From Aselliscus stoliczkanus (lineage: Eukaryota > Chordata > Mammalia > Chiroptera > Hipposideridae), in assembly GCA_033961575.1 (NCBI GenBank), contig CM066734.1, positions 86,822,501-86,886,500 on the forward strand: DNA of 64,000 bases. The letters run 5' to 3'. Below are positions 11,640-21,589 of the stretch, piece after piece. Position 1 is the first letter of the stretch. The number at the start of each line of letters is the position of its first letter. Made by a program: the position numbers and the translations under genes. The notes below the pieces were generated by a model, which saw only the letters and a program-made list of their open reading frames with translations, had not been told where the DNA came from and ran no database searches.

Positions 11640-12090
11640 GTGACAGTTGTCAACCAAAATTTATTCTCTCCTTCCTCCTGAGCTCATGATTGCCCAGCTA
11701 TCTTACAGTACCCAGCCTTCCTTGCTGTTAGTTGTGGCCAAATGACTAAGTTCTTACCAACAAAATATGAGCAGAGAAAATCAGTGCCACTCAGAGCCTG
11801 AATATTAAGAAACTGGGTATGACTCCTCCTTCATGCTCTCTTTTCCCTTTCCATAAGATGAAATCTGGACAAGGTAGCCACGCTGCTGATAACTGTATGC
11901 CCTAAAACATGGCAAAATAATACAATGGAAACATCTGTCCTATTGATCACGTGGAACACAGCTTCATCACCAAGCAGGATCACTCACCTTGAAATTGTTA
12001 GGTGGGAAGAAATAAACTCATTATTCTTTAACCCACCTTACAGTTGAGTCTTTTTGATAAAGCAATTTAGCCTTACCCTAACTAGTGCAT
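11640..12090 (+). mobile_element. MLT1-like LTR (ERVL-MaLR)
   Basis: Word order fits an MLT1 solo LTR: 'gttagttgtggccaaatgac', 'taagttcttaccaacaaaat', 'cctccttcatgctctctttt', and a 3' 'agaaataaactcattattct' polyadenylation block. Antisense to RCHY1, within its intron 1. No internal retroviral genes accompany it. Edges are approximate. Confidence 0.65.
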
Positions 12091-12694
12091 AAAGGAGTTA
12101 CCAGGCCAGTAAGCTAACCCAATACTTTCCATTACTACACTGTGACCTCTCAGATGCACTCATTTCTGAAGACTTCTTATGTTTTGACTTACAGTAATAT
12201 ATATTTAATTCCTTAAAGATTTTAACTGAACTGGCTGCCTTTCTCTCCAACACTACTCTTGTCCTAAATCTTAGCAATCTGCAAAACCATAATGACAATC
12301 CTTCCAATAACCTGAACTCTCAGTTCCTTGACTTTCTCACTTCCAGTGAACAGCCTTGTCCTCCAACTCTCCTCAGCCACATATTCTCAGTCATACCACA
12401 GCAGAGTGGTTCTCAGATGTTTTGGTCTCAGGACCCATTTACACTCCTAAAAATTACTGAGGACTCCAAAAAGCTCTTGTTTATGTGAATTATATCTACT
12501 GAAACTTACCATATTATAAATTAAAACTGAGAGGTTTTAAAATATTCATTACTTTTTAAAATAATAACCCATGACATCTTAACACAAATATATTTTAACG
12601 AAAAATAACTTATATTTCCCCAAAAAATAGTGGATCCTCAGTTCCATTTCTACATTCAATCAGTTTTTGTTGAAGTATATGAAGAAACTTTGGA

Positions 12695-13151
12695 GGGCCG
12701 GCCGAATGGCGCCTTGGTTAAGAGCTGGTTTGGGGATGCCAGCGGCCCCGGTTCGGATCACACATATGAGGGCCAGTGACACTGCCCTCTACAGCTAACA
12801 ACAGCTCCACCTGGAGCTGGGTTGTGCGAGCCCCGGTGACGGTGTAGGCTGCAGCCCCTGCTGCAGTGGGCTGCCATAGGCTACAGTGAGTGGCCAGCAG
12901 CCAGCGTGAGTGGCTGGCAGCCAGCGTGAGCTGCCAATAGCCACAGTGAGCGACCATCCAGAGGCCGGCGACCTATCTGTCTCATCTGGGAAGAGCACAA
13001 TGATGATACCAACATGGGCCAGTGAAGCAACATCCTCCGCAACTAGACTGAAGAACAAAAAGACAGCAACTTGTCTGTTCCCCTTCCCCAATTCCCCAAT
13101 GCTGTCCTCCTCCTCCAATTCCCCAATAAAATCTTAAAAAAAAAAAAAAAA
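12695..13151 (+). mobile_element. Long-form SINE with doubled tail
   Basis: Long form with an extra 'gtgagtggctggcagccagc' repeat in the body, and a tail in which the CCCC-AATTCCCCAA block occurs twice before AATAAAATCTT and poly(A). Inserted in the hAT element. A target duplication is not clear (aaactttgga against aaattttggc). Confidence 0.88.
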
Positions 13152-13457
13152 TTTTGGCATCACCATATATGTAGTTGGAAAAGGAAGAAGTACTTTAATA
13201 GCCTTTCCAGAGATTTATGGATAGTCTCTGACACACAAAACCTCAACAATGCTTATAAATGGTTAGTTGTAACATGGACTCTGAAATCATATCAGTAAAT
13301 TTCTCCCTGTTACATGAAAACCCAATGATATGTCTTGAACTTTGAATGGATCTTTTACACATGTATTGGTCTTTTGGAAAGTATCAGTTCATGGAGTTGT
13401 GAAGATCTTCCACATGTTTCCATGTTTGAAGTGCAATATCAAAAAATCACATTTACT

Positions 13458-13641
13458 GGGGGTGACCTGTTAGCTCAGTTGGTTAGTGTGTGGTGCTGAT
13501 AACACCAAGATTGTTGGTTTGATCCCCACATGGGCTGCTGTTGAGCTGTGCCCTCTCTAAAAGAGTCAACTATGCTATTGTAATGAAAGCAATGTGTAAC
13601 CAATGACCATGGCTGTTCCCCAATAAAATTAAAAAAAAAAA
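13458..13641 (+). mobile_element. VES-like bat SINE
   Basis: Head 'gttagctcagttggttagtg' followed by 'tggtgctgataacaccaaga' and B-box-like 'ggtttgatccccacatgggc' is the pattern of the bat VES family. It ends with 'ttccccaataaaatt' and poly(A). Flanks 'aaaaatcacattta' and 'aaaaatcacattca' form the target duplication. It supports a bat host. Confidence 0.82.
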
Positions 13642-15145
13642 ATCACATTCATTAATATCACTACCCATTTCATCAGCAAAGTCTTTAGATACTGGGAAAC
13701 TTTCAAGCTAACAGAAGTTTTCAAAATATTCTAATCTTTACATGAAAGCTTGAATTTCATCACTGTTGATTGTTTTGCTTGTAATGACAATCTCACTTCC
13801 CTATTTAAGAAAATGTCCACCAAATACCCAAGCCTGAATAACCATAGTTCAAGCAAAAAAAAAGTTGTTCCATGAACAAAACTAATTCAGTTCACAATCC
13901 AATTGCACAAGGGCTTTTCCTCACAAAACCACCTAACTTCAGTTTACAGAAGTCCTTGATGAGAACATCCCATTTCATCAAACATGCGAAAAGAGATACT
14001 CAAGGGATGAGATTTTATAAAATTAATAATTTTTCTGCTTTAATTTTATCAGTGACATTCTTAAGTGAACCTGGCTTTAATTAAAAAAAAAAAAAAACTA
14101 TAGGTGTAGCACAGTTCAGTTAAATGCCACTGCTTTGATTCTTGCTAAGGTTCCAGGAGTTTTAATCATTAGTTTTGAACACACTAACGACTATTAGAAA
14201 GTAGTTTTGACCTTGAGGATCCCCTGAAAGGGCCTCAGGAATGGCCAGTGTCCATTAACCATTCTTTGAGAACCACTGCTCTAAAACAAGACCTGAATCC
14301 TGTTTGTATCTTAATTTGAAGCATAGAATTGTCTTAAAACTACCTCCTTACTTACTCCAATTCTTCCCTTGCACACACCCTAGTTCCTACTCTCTTCCTC
14401 TACATATTCACCCATCCAGAATCCCAAACGGTTAAATCCAATTCTCTATTTAACCTGTATAGGAACAGCTGAATATATCTAAAGAAAAAGCACCCCAACA
14501 CTGACTGGTCTTACTCTAAAGTGATTACCCCTAATAAAAAGTGGGCTCTTACTACCATGTTTCCCTAGTCAATTCCCTCATTCTTCCAGAGTCTAGGACC
14601 TGGGACCTAGATGATTATTTCACATCTTCTGCTCTCCCTTTAAACCTTGAACATCTCTTCCTCCGTCCTTACACTCTGCTGATGACCTTGCTTCTTATTT
14701 CACTATGAAAATAGTAGAAATAATCAAGATAACATCCTCCCACAATTCTATCAACCTACTTGCAAATGTATTTCATACTCTGTCTTCCCCTGTTACAGAA
14801 TCTATAGCCCATGTTTTTAGTTAACACCTCTACTTGTACACTGGACCCCATCTTCTCTTTGGCTAATCAAGGACAGTGCTCCCAGTTTTCCCTCTCTCTT
14901 CTACATTACAAAATGTTCTCACTTTATGGGTCATTTCCAAGAATATACAAACGTTGCTGCGATACCTCCCATTTTAAATGGGGAAAAAATCCCATGACCC
15001 CACATCTTCCAGTAACATCATATTTTTGCTTTTACAGCAAAACTCCAAAAACTGTCTATAAAGATTATTTCCCGTTGCACTATTCCCATTCTCTCTTGAA
15101 TCCATCAAATCAGGTTCTGTCCTAATATCTCCACAAAAACTTCTC

Positions 15146-15545
15146 GAGATCTAAAATTGAATTCAACATCTTGGTCCTCTCTTCAACTCCCAAGAAACCA
15201 CACAGATACTTATGTGTTTCATAGCCCTGAGATACTGGGCTCTGAGTACCAAATGCTTTTTGTCCTCCCTCTCTGACTTCCTTAAATACCATAGTGCAAG
15301 TGAAGAGTATTTAAGAGGAAGTAATCAACAAAAGTAAATGCTGCTTTTTGAGTAAAATAAGAACTAAAAATTGACCTTTAAATTTGACAAGGAGGCGATA
15401 ACAGGTGATCTTGAGAAGTTTTTATGGAGATATTAGGACAGAACCTGATGGAAGGATCTCAGGGCTATGAAACACAGATAAATATCTGTGTGGTTTCTTG
15501 GGAGTTGAAGAGAGGGCCAAGATGTGGAATTTGATTTTAGATCTC
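15146..15545. repeat. 90-bp inverted repeat (foldback) in RCHY1 intron 1
   Basis: Left arm 15,146-15,233 and right arm 15,456-15,545 are reverse complements with about 5 mismatches and one 2-nt gap by eye; the spacer is 222 bp. Shared words include 'ttcaactcccaagaaaccac' in the left arm and 'gtggtttcttgggagttgaa' in the right. No poly(A), SINE head or terminal repeat was recognised. In an RCHY1 pre-mRNA it would form a long hairpin. Confidence 0.9.
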
Positions 15546-16526
15546 AAGTTTGAAAGAGTAACAGAACAGTGGAAATGGATTCATAAGGATAGCATTCAAT
15601 TCCTTACACGACTCCTGGTGAATGGCCAACTTTAAAAAAGCTTCATCGAGCACAGTGGAGGAATGTTCCCGAAGGCCTATAGAAAAGGTTTTAAGTTGTC
15701 CTTACAGGCCTCATATTTTTCTTTTGAAACAGGAACTTCTATTTTACATATGGGTCCTTAAAGGGTAGTTTGCTCAAAAGCACTGAGTTATTAAGGAACA
15801 GAGCAATTAAGATTTGGATGTAGGACTGTGGGACTCCAAAGCTCAGGTTTTCTAAGCAAAATCTTTTAACTGCTTGTTGCACACAGAAAAAAAATCAGGA
15901 AACTTTAATTGGATAGGTGCCAATTTTAAAAATTCGAGATTGACTTGGAATGTATCTCAAACAGCAAAAGTAACAATATATGCACACTAGGCACTGTCCC
16001 ACTCATAATTTCCTGTTTAGTGACATTATATGATAGGCTGTTTCACACAGACATTTTCTCCTTGACAGGTTTAGGCATACTCATTGACTCTACAGTGAAG
16101 CTGGCAAGCTGGCCAACTTATTACAGAAGCTGAAATCGTATTCTGAGTTTCCACTTGCTTATCCCTCTTTCATTATGTCATCACACACCTGAAAAGGATC
16201 TTGAGGAAAAGGCAGCACAGGCCCGCGGCTGCCTCAGTCTACTTCCAGCAGCACAAGACTACGCCCAGTGATCAAGTGGTCGCTGTGCAAGCCCAGGCTC
16301 TTCCCAAATAAGGGTTCTGCTTGCAAAATACAAAGCAGGAGGAAAGATCGGTCCTGTGGACGCCTTGCCAAAAGCGCTGTCTACAGCAGGAACCAGGTTC
16401 AAGGTGAAGAAGGTATGCTAACCAACAGCTTCGCCTCAAACTTACGCCCAAACCTAACCGCTCTGCCCACCTCAGCCCCAGCCCGGCCCGGCAGAAGCTC
16501 GTGGAAGAACCCAGTGAAGTCGTCAC

Positions 16527-16616
16527 CTTCAGGAGACATCCTCTGTCATAATGCTCGCAGCCCCGCCGCCTTTGATTTTGGCCTCGGGCGCCATCTTCCC
16601 GCGCCAAAGCCGCCAT
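16527..16616 (-). CDS. RCHY1: RCHY1 coding exon 1 (start codon)
   Basis: Minus-strand ATG at 16,616-16,614, followed by 30 codons MAALAREDGARGQNQRRRGC and EHYDRGCLLK, then donor GTGACG (16,526-16,521). The first ligands of the CHY zinc finger (C20, H22, C27) are here, and the phase joins exactly to exon 2. The upstream in-frame codon is GTG (16,628), so the ATG is the chosen start; its GCCGCCATC context (reverse) also overlaps a YY1-type motif. The three exons give 108 codons plus two bases of a protein of about 260 residues in human. Confidence 0.95.
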
Positions 16617-16660
16617 CTCTTCCACCACCCTTCACACTCCAAGGACCCTTCTCCCAGGAT

Positions 16661-16700
16661 AAAAAAAAAAAAAAAAAAGAAAAAGAAAAAAAAAAAAAAA
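16661..16700. repeat. A-rich tract inside the bidirectional promoter
   Basis: Almost pure A on the plus strand with two G interruptions near 16,680 and 16,686, lying 45 bp upstream of the RCHY1 start codon. It may be a retroposon tail remnant or a nucleosome-excluding poly(dA:dT) tract; the sequence alone does not decide. Confidence 0.9.
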
Positions 16701-16839
16701 CTACGCCCAGAAACGCAGTGCCATTCCAGCAGACCTCGTCCCGGCTGCAGCTGCCACCAGAGCCAACATGGCGGCTTAGCACGTGACCCGGGGCAAGCGG
16801 ATTTCCGGTTCCCGGGGCGACGGGGCGGAAGCGAAGGGA

Positions 16840-16887
16840 AACGCAGTTCCCTGTCGTCGATGTTAGCCTCTGCCTTCGCTGCTAACG
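16840..16887 (+). other. THAP6: Probable THAP6 non-coding first exon with donor
   Basis: Downstream of the YY1/ETS/Sp1 motifs, 'gctgctaacg' is followed by a good donor, GTAATC, at 16,888. This would splice to the acceptor at 17,814 just before the THAP6 start codon. The 5' limit is a guess. A pyrimidine-rich acceptor-like 'tcttttcccctgcag' ends at 16,925, too close to pair with this donor. Confidence 0.4.
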
Positions 16888-17219
16888 GTAATCATTCTTA
16901 GGTTGCCTCTTCTTTTCCCCTGCAGAAGCTACCCGCCTCACCACTGGGCGTGGTTCGGCGTGAGGAGCACAGCGGCGGCGGGAAGACGCCAGGAGACCCC
17001 CCCGGAAGGGAGCCGCTCCTGCCGCCTCCGCCCCTGTGACAGGGCAGCCCCTCCCTCTCTCCCTGTGGGGGCCAGGAGCCTGGAGAAAGGGGCGGAGCTC
17101 GGCCCGGCCTCGGGGCTAAGAGCGGATACTCGCGCGGCCCCTGGTGTTGCTGGTCGCCCAAGCGCTCCCCGGAGCCTGGAATTACTTCTTGTCCGTTTCC
17201 CCTTTCCTTGGTCTTCATG

Positions 17220-17580
17220 CCTTCAAAATATGTGTCACATTTACTATGTGCCAGTCACCAGCGAAGCCGTAGAGAGAAAAAGTGACACAAAAAAAACACG
17301 CTGCACCGTGCCTTCATGAACTCACAGACAGGTGGAAGAGAAAACGTTAATTAGAGAATCTCTGAAATTACAGGTTTAAGAAGGGCTAGGAAGGAGAAGG
17401 GTGTGTTCTACGAGCGCTAATAGTAGAGGGGATCTGACTTAATCTGGATGTCAGGAAGGTTTCCCTAGGGAAGCTACATTGGGGCTGAAAGATGAGTTAG
17501 TAGGCCAGGAGGAGTTAGTAGGCAAAAGCCATGTGACAGAGAGAACGTGCTAGCTAAGATGCTGTGGAAGGGAAAGGTAC
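17220..17580. repeat. Ancient mammalian-wide repeat (L2/MIR class)
   Basis: The series 'tttactatgtgccagtcacc', 'cttcatgaactcacagacag', 'gatgtcaggaaggtttccct' and 'aggccaggaggagttagtag' matches the familiar word order of an ancient mammalian repeat common in introns. Exact family is uncertain. It lies in THAP6 intron 1. Confidence 0.45.
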
Positions 17581-17837
17581 CAGCTTACAAAGTTAACAGC
17601 AAGCGCTTCAGAGTGCAAAGCTAAATATGACTTGCCTTATTGAAGATCCAAGTCCCTGGAAAATTTTATGAGCAAAGCTGCAGGTGTTGGAAGAAAATAT
17701 TTGCCTTTGGCTTTCTAACATGACTTCACATTACCTAAAGCGTAACTGGGAAAGGTAAATATGTACCCCTTGGCTTCGAAGTTACTAACTCTGACCATTT
17801 TAATTTTCTTTCAGTTCTGTGATGAGTTGCTAAAATC

Positions 17838-17917
17838 ATGGTGAAATGTTGCTCGGCCATTGGATGTGCTTCTCGCTGTTTGCCAAATTCCAAGTTAAAA
17901 GGACTGACATTTCACGT
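17838..17917 (+). CDS. THAP6: THAP6 coding exon (start codon, N-terminal THAP domain)
   Basis: The exon begins after acceptor TTTCAG (17,809-17,814). ATG is at 17,838 in good context (atcATGG). It encodes MVKCCSAIGCASRCLPNSKL then KGLTFH and two bases of Val27, ending at donor GTAAGA (17,918). C5 and C10 are the first two zinc ligands of the C2CH THAP DNA-binding domain. THAP6 is a nuclear, sequence-specific DNA-binding protein of unclear target genes. The four coding exons total 654 nt, 217 residues, with consistent phases and no internal stop. It is divergently paired with RCHY1. Confidence 0.97.
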
Positions 17918-18056
17918 GTAAGATTTTGCTGTAGTCAAGCCAAGTACTTCTGACTATCATAAAAAAGCAAAAGACAGTTCTGCTTATATCTTCAGTTTTG
18001 AACTTTAGTTCCCAGGTTATTTTAAATAACATTGTTAGTTAAATTTGAAGTGACAG

Positions 18057-18142
18057 GGCCGGCCGAGTGGCGTGGTGGTTAAGCGCTGGCCTTGGAAGCC
18101 AGCGGCCCCGGTTCTGTCCCACATATGAGGGCCAGTGACACT

Positions 18143-18171
<29 letters not shown>
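18057..18171 (+). mobile_element. Short-form SINE in THAP6 intron
   Basis: Clean short form: head, 'gggccagtgacactgccctc', then about 28 A. Exact target duplication aaatttgaagtgacag at 18,041-18,056 and 18,172-18,187. It is 140 bp after a THAP6 donor and sense to the gene; no splice-site disruption is visible. Confidence 0.95.
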
Positions 18172-18179
<8 letters not shown>

Positions 18180-19255
18180 AGTGACAGTAAAACCTTTATA
18201 CCTTTTATAATTTAGTTTAGAAGTTTAAGATACCTGCCGAGGTATCAGAGGCTGGTTAACAAAAATATCACCAAACTCACTTTTGTTAATATTACTTTGC
18301 ATTTTAACATACCTTCAAAGAAATTCAGTGTCGTTTACATGTAGTTTATAATTTAAATGTAGGAAGGATCTTTGCCCAAATGCAGTTCTTTCTGTTTAGA
18401 ACAGGTCAAGCCTAGGTTGTAAGAGAGAAAATAGAAATTACAATTTCAAACCAATGTTTCTTTTGCTGTAATGCAGATAAATCAAGTTGATCCTGATACA
18501 GTATTTTAGCCATGCTTCTGACAACATAGGAAAGAACAAACAATAAGATTTGATCATTATTCATTTGCTAAAGGTTTATTTTGCTGCTTTTGTGCCAGGC
18601 ACTGTTCTGTGTGCTACAGCAAGATCTACTAACTATTTTGCTAGGTATGAGGAAATCAAAATTGAGTGTGTGTACGCTACCTTATTCCGGAAAGGATTTG
18701 AACAGCTTAAAAAAATGGGAAAAGAGAGTTATTGGCCTCAAGAGCTCAAAATAGTTCTGATCTCCAGAACTGCAAACTCTGCAGGTATTCTCTGCATTCA
18801 TGCACTAATCATTTATAGACATGCTGTGTATTAAATGCTGTACTAAGCAATTTTCTAATGCTGACAGAAGAATGAAAGTACAAGGGGCTCTGTTCATCTG
18901 AGATAAATTCTGGATATCACTTCAGATAGGAAAAGGCCCCAGTGATATTCTTTATCATCTATGGATGAAGAAAAACCCTCAATTGTGGATCTTACTATAA
19001 GGTGTTAAATACCCTTTAAAACTTTTCTTCTTGATGAGAAAATTTTTAATGAGGGCCTTATGTCTGCAGCATGATTGGTAGAAAAATCTGACTATTAAAA
19101 ATGAAACTTATGAAAGCATGAATCTTAATGGTTTCCTGAATATTCCATTTCCCAAGAGTAATAGCAAACTAGTTAAGGAATCAATTTAGTCACAGCTTTA
19201 ATTCAAGTATATTACAATAGTGTTTAATTTTAAAATACTTTTAATTTTTTACTAG

Positions 19256-19463
19256 ATTCCCCACAGATGAAAACATCAAAAGAAAATGGGTATTAGCAAT
19301 GAAAAGACTTGATGTGAATTCTGCAGGCATTTGGGAGCCTAAGAAAGGAGATGTATTGTGTTCAAGACACTTTAAGAAGACAGATTTTGATAAAAGTGCT
19401 CCAAATATTAAACTGAAACCTGGAGTCATACCTTCTATCTTTGATTCCCCATCTCACTTACAG
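19256..19463 (+). CDS. THAP6: THAP6 coding exon (rest of THAP domain)
   Basis: 208-nt exon after acceptor TTTACTAG, starting with the last base of Val27 and ending with Gln96 at donor GTTTGT. It holds the remaining zinc ligands in GDVLCSRHF (C62 and H65), the conserved W38 and P29, and a VIPSIF block (84-89) corresponding to the AVPTIF motif that closes THAP domains. The C10-to-C62 spacing of 51 residues is within the family range. This domain binds DNA through zinc-stabilised beta-alpha-beta folding. Confidence 0.97.
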
Positions 19464-19808
19464 GTTTGTTTATGAGATACTTACCATCATTACTCTTTAT
19501 GGTACACCCTTGCTAACATTTTTTATTGTTTCTTCATTCATTTAAAGTCCTTTCTTTGTTTTTTAAATTTGTAAATGACTGTTTCAGCTTTTGTAATAAA
19601 TAGGAGTATTTTACCAGTATCCACTAAAAAATTGTATACATTATTAAGGTTTGGTGAAGTGGACTAACCTTATGAGTTGGTATAACCCAAGACGTGTTTC
19701 TACAAAACGGAGGAACATAAGAGGGATGAAGTGAAGTTCCAAGTTGGCAGTCCTCCTCATGCTGGAACAAAAGTGAAGAGCAGAGCCTCTAACATGACCC
19801 AAGTCCAC

Positions 19809-20242
19809 TTTTTTTTTTTTGTTTTAAAGATTTTTTATTGGGGAATTGGGGGAGGGGAACAGACAAGTTGCTGTCCTTTTGTTCTTTAGTTGTGGAGGAC
19901 ATTGCTTTACTGGCCCATGTTGGTATCATCATTGCGTTCTTCCCGGGTGAGGCAGATCGGTCACCAGCCTCTGGACGGCCGCTCACGGTGGCTCTTGGCA
20001 GCTCACTCCAGCTGCCTGCTGCTTACGCTGGCTGCTGGCTACTCATGTAGCCTATGGCAGCCCACTGCAGCAGGGGCTGCAGCCTACACTGTCGCCAGGA
20101 CTCACGCAACCCAGCTCCAGGTCGAGCTGTTGTTCACCATCTTAGCTGTAGAAGGCAGCATCACTGGCCCTCATGTGGGATCCGAACCGGGGCTGCTGGC
20201 ATCCCAAGCCAGCTCTTAACCAAAGCACCACTCGGCTGGCCT
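19809..20242 (-). mobile_element. Long-form SINE in THAP6 intron
   Basis: Reverse orientation: oligo(T), 'aaagattttttattggggaa' (reverse of the AATAAA/TCTTT end), body, and head ending 'ccactcggctggcc'. Target duplication ccaagtccac at 19,799-19,808 and 20,243-20,252. The tail is the single-block type. Confidence 0.92.
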
Positions 20243-21119
20243 CCAAGTCCACCTTTAGAGCCACATACATTCAAGCTTAAAGCCTAGAAAGGACTGAAAG
20301 GAAGAAAACCAAAAGAGATAAGAACAGGAAAAGGAAAGGATAGAAGAGGTCAGAAAAAGAAAATAAAAGGATTGTAGAACTAAATTCTAGTTGAATTTTA
20401 TGTTTTCTTCCTCAGTGACTAGTGCCACAGGTTGGCTGCCTCACCCTCAGTACCTCTCTTGACTTCATATTCCTGAAGTGTATTTGCTTCCAGAAACTAT
20501 AGACTGACTGATTCCAATGTGGAATATTCAGGGAAAGTGTGTAGGTTCCCACAATAGTAATGAACCTCCATTGAAAGGTATCTCATTCCTGACAGCTGGA
20601 AACAAGGAAAGTAGTGAAGTGTACCTGTTCCCAGTTAGTCTTGGTCACTTTCTGAAGTTGTTCCTGTTGCAGTACCTCAGTTATCAGGTAGAGACTGCCT
20701 CACTTTCTTCCATATTAATAAGTATACAATATCTTGTGCAATTTGTTCTAAAGGGTTTTTTTCCTATAGTAAGGTGTCAGCTATCTGTAATGTTAAGAGG
20801 ACCTTAAGAAATGTGGGCCTAGTAAATCAAATAAATCATAAGTTACTAACTTTCAAAAACTATTTCCTAATAAGAAAAATGTTCATTATAGGGAATTTTC
20901 ATTATAAGGAAAAAAAATAAAAATTAACAATAATCACATAATCCAGAGATAATACTGTTAACACTCTGATGTATGTGTATCTTTCCAGTCATATGTATGT
21001 GTGTATATAAATTCGTATATAGATATTAATATAATCTTACAAAAATGGAATTACACTTTATGTATATCCTTTTTTTTCATTTGCTTCTCTCTCCCTCCCC
21101 CCCCCCTTTTTTTTTTTTG

Positions 21120-21345
21120 GCATTCATATAGTGCTTACTATGTGCCAGGCACTAATCTAAGTACTTTACATATATATTCATTAATTTAGTCCTCACAACA
21201 ATCATTTGAGATAAATACTGTTATTATTCTCATTTTACCACTTGAGGAAACTGAGGCCCAAAGCCCAGAGAGCCAGAATAGCTTCCCCAGGTTACACAGC
21301 TATTAAATGGCAGAGGCTAGATTTGAACCCAGACAAATCCATTCT
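21120..21345 (-). mobile_element. MIR SINE
   Basis: Reverse MIR: 'tgtgccaggcactaatctaa', 'ctcacaacaatcatttgaga', 'gaggaaactgaggcccaaag', and the tRNA-like end 'agatttgaacccagacaaat'. Well preserved for an ancient family. Confidence 0.85.
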
Positions 21346-21589
21346 TAACCAATATGTTAAATATATTTTTTCACAATAATGGCTTTCAAACTTTAGCCTA
21401 CATAAGACTTATCCAAGGAGCTTGTTTAAATGTAGAATCCTGCACCTTTCGTTCAGAGAGTTTGATTCAATATGTTTGAATTAGAGTCTAGGAATCTGCA
21501 CTTTTTAATAAGCACCCCAAAATAATTGTGTTGCAGATCCATGAATCACATTTTTTAAGGGAATACTGTATAGAACATCAATTTTTTAA

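Larger units (their letters stand above)
12402..14280 (+). mobile_element. hAT-type DNA transposon remnant with nested SINEs
   Basis: Left end 'gcagagtggttctcag' and right end 'tttgagaaccactgct' form imperfect inverted repeats matching the CAGTGGTTCTCAA ends of Charlie-type hAT elements. The inner sequence 'tttggtctcaggacccattt' is a familiar mammalian repeat. After subtracting the SINEs at 12,695-13,151 and 13,458-13,641, about 1.2 kb remains. There is no transposase reading frame, and I did not find an 8-bp target duplication. Confidence 0.65.
11136..16526 (-). other. RCHY1: RCHY1 intron 1, repeat-rich
   Basis: 5.4 kb between exon 1 donor GTGACG and exon 2 acceptor TATAG. It holds an MLT1-like LTR, a hAT element with two nested SINEs, and a 90-bp inverted repeat, listed separately. 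14,290-15,140 is pyrimidine-rich sequence that looks like an ancient repeat split by the hAT insertion, but I cannot name it. I see nothing recognisable in 15,550-16,230. Confidence 0.85.
16587..16890. promoter_or_regulatory. Bidirectional CpG-rich promoter between RCHY1 and THAP6
   Basis: The start codons of the divergent genes lie 1.2 kb apart in a GC-rich block (about 16.45-17.2 kb). Motifs seen: E2F-like TTCCCGCGCC (16,596-16,605), YY1-type AACATGGCGGC (16,765-16,775), E-box CACGTGAC (16,780-16,787), ETS-type TTCCGG (16,803-16,808) and Sp1-type GGGGCGG (16,822-16,828). There is no TATA box. A 40-base A-rich tract (16,661-16,700) divides the RCHY1 and THAP6 sides. Motif function is inferred. 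Confidence 0.8.

Noticed and set aside
16258..16711. An 11-base word 'actacgcccag' occurs at 16,258 and again right after the A-rich tract at 16,700, resembling a retroposon target duplication.
   Set aside because: The enclosed segment contains RCHY1 exon 1 and its native intron start, which are ancestral at this locus, so a retroposed insertion makes no sense. Chance is more likely.
16888..16925. Donor GTAATC followed by acceptor-like 'cccctgcag', suggesting a tiny intron.
   Set aside because: The interval is 38 bases, too short for a mammalian spliceosomal intron.
18550..18834. A 94-codon plus-strand frame inside a THAP6 intron.
   Set aside because: Not needed by the THAP6 phase, no acceptor or donor fits, and the 'tgtgccaggcactgttctgt' start suggests an ancient repeat.
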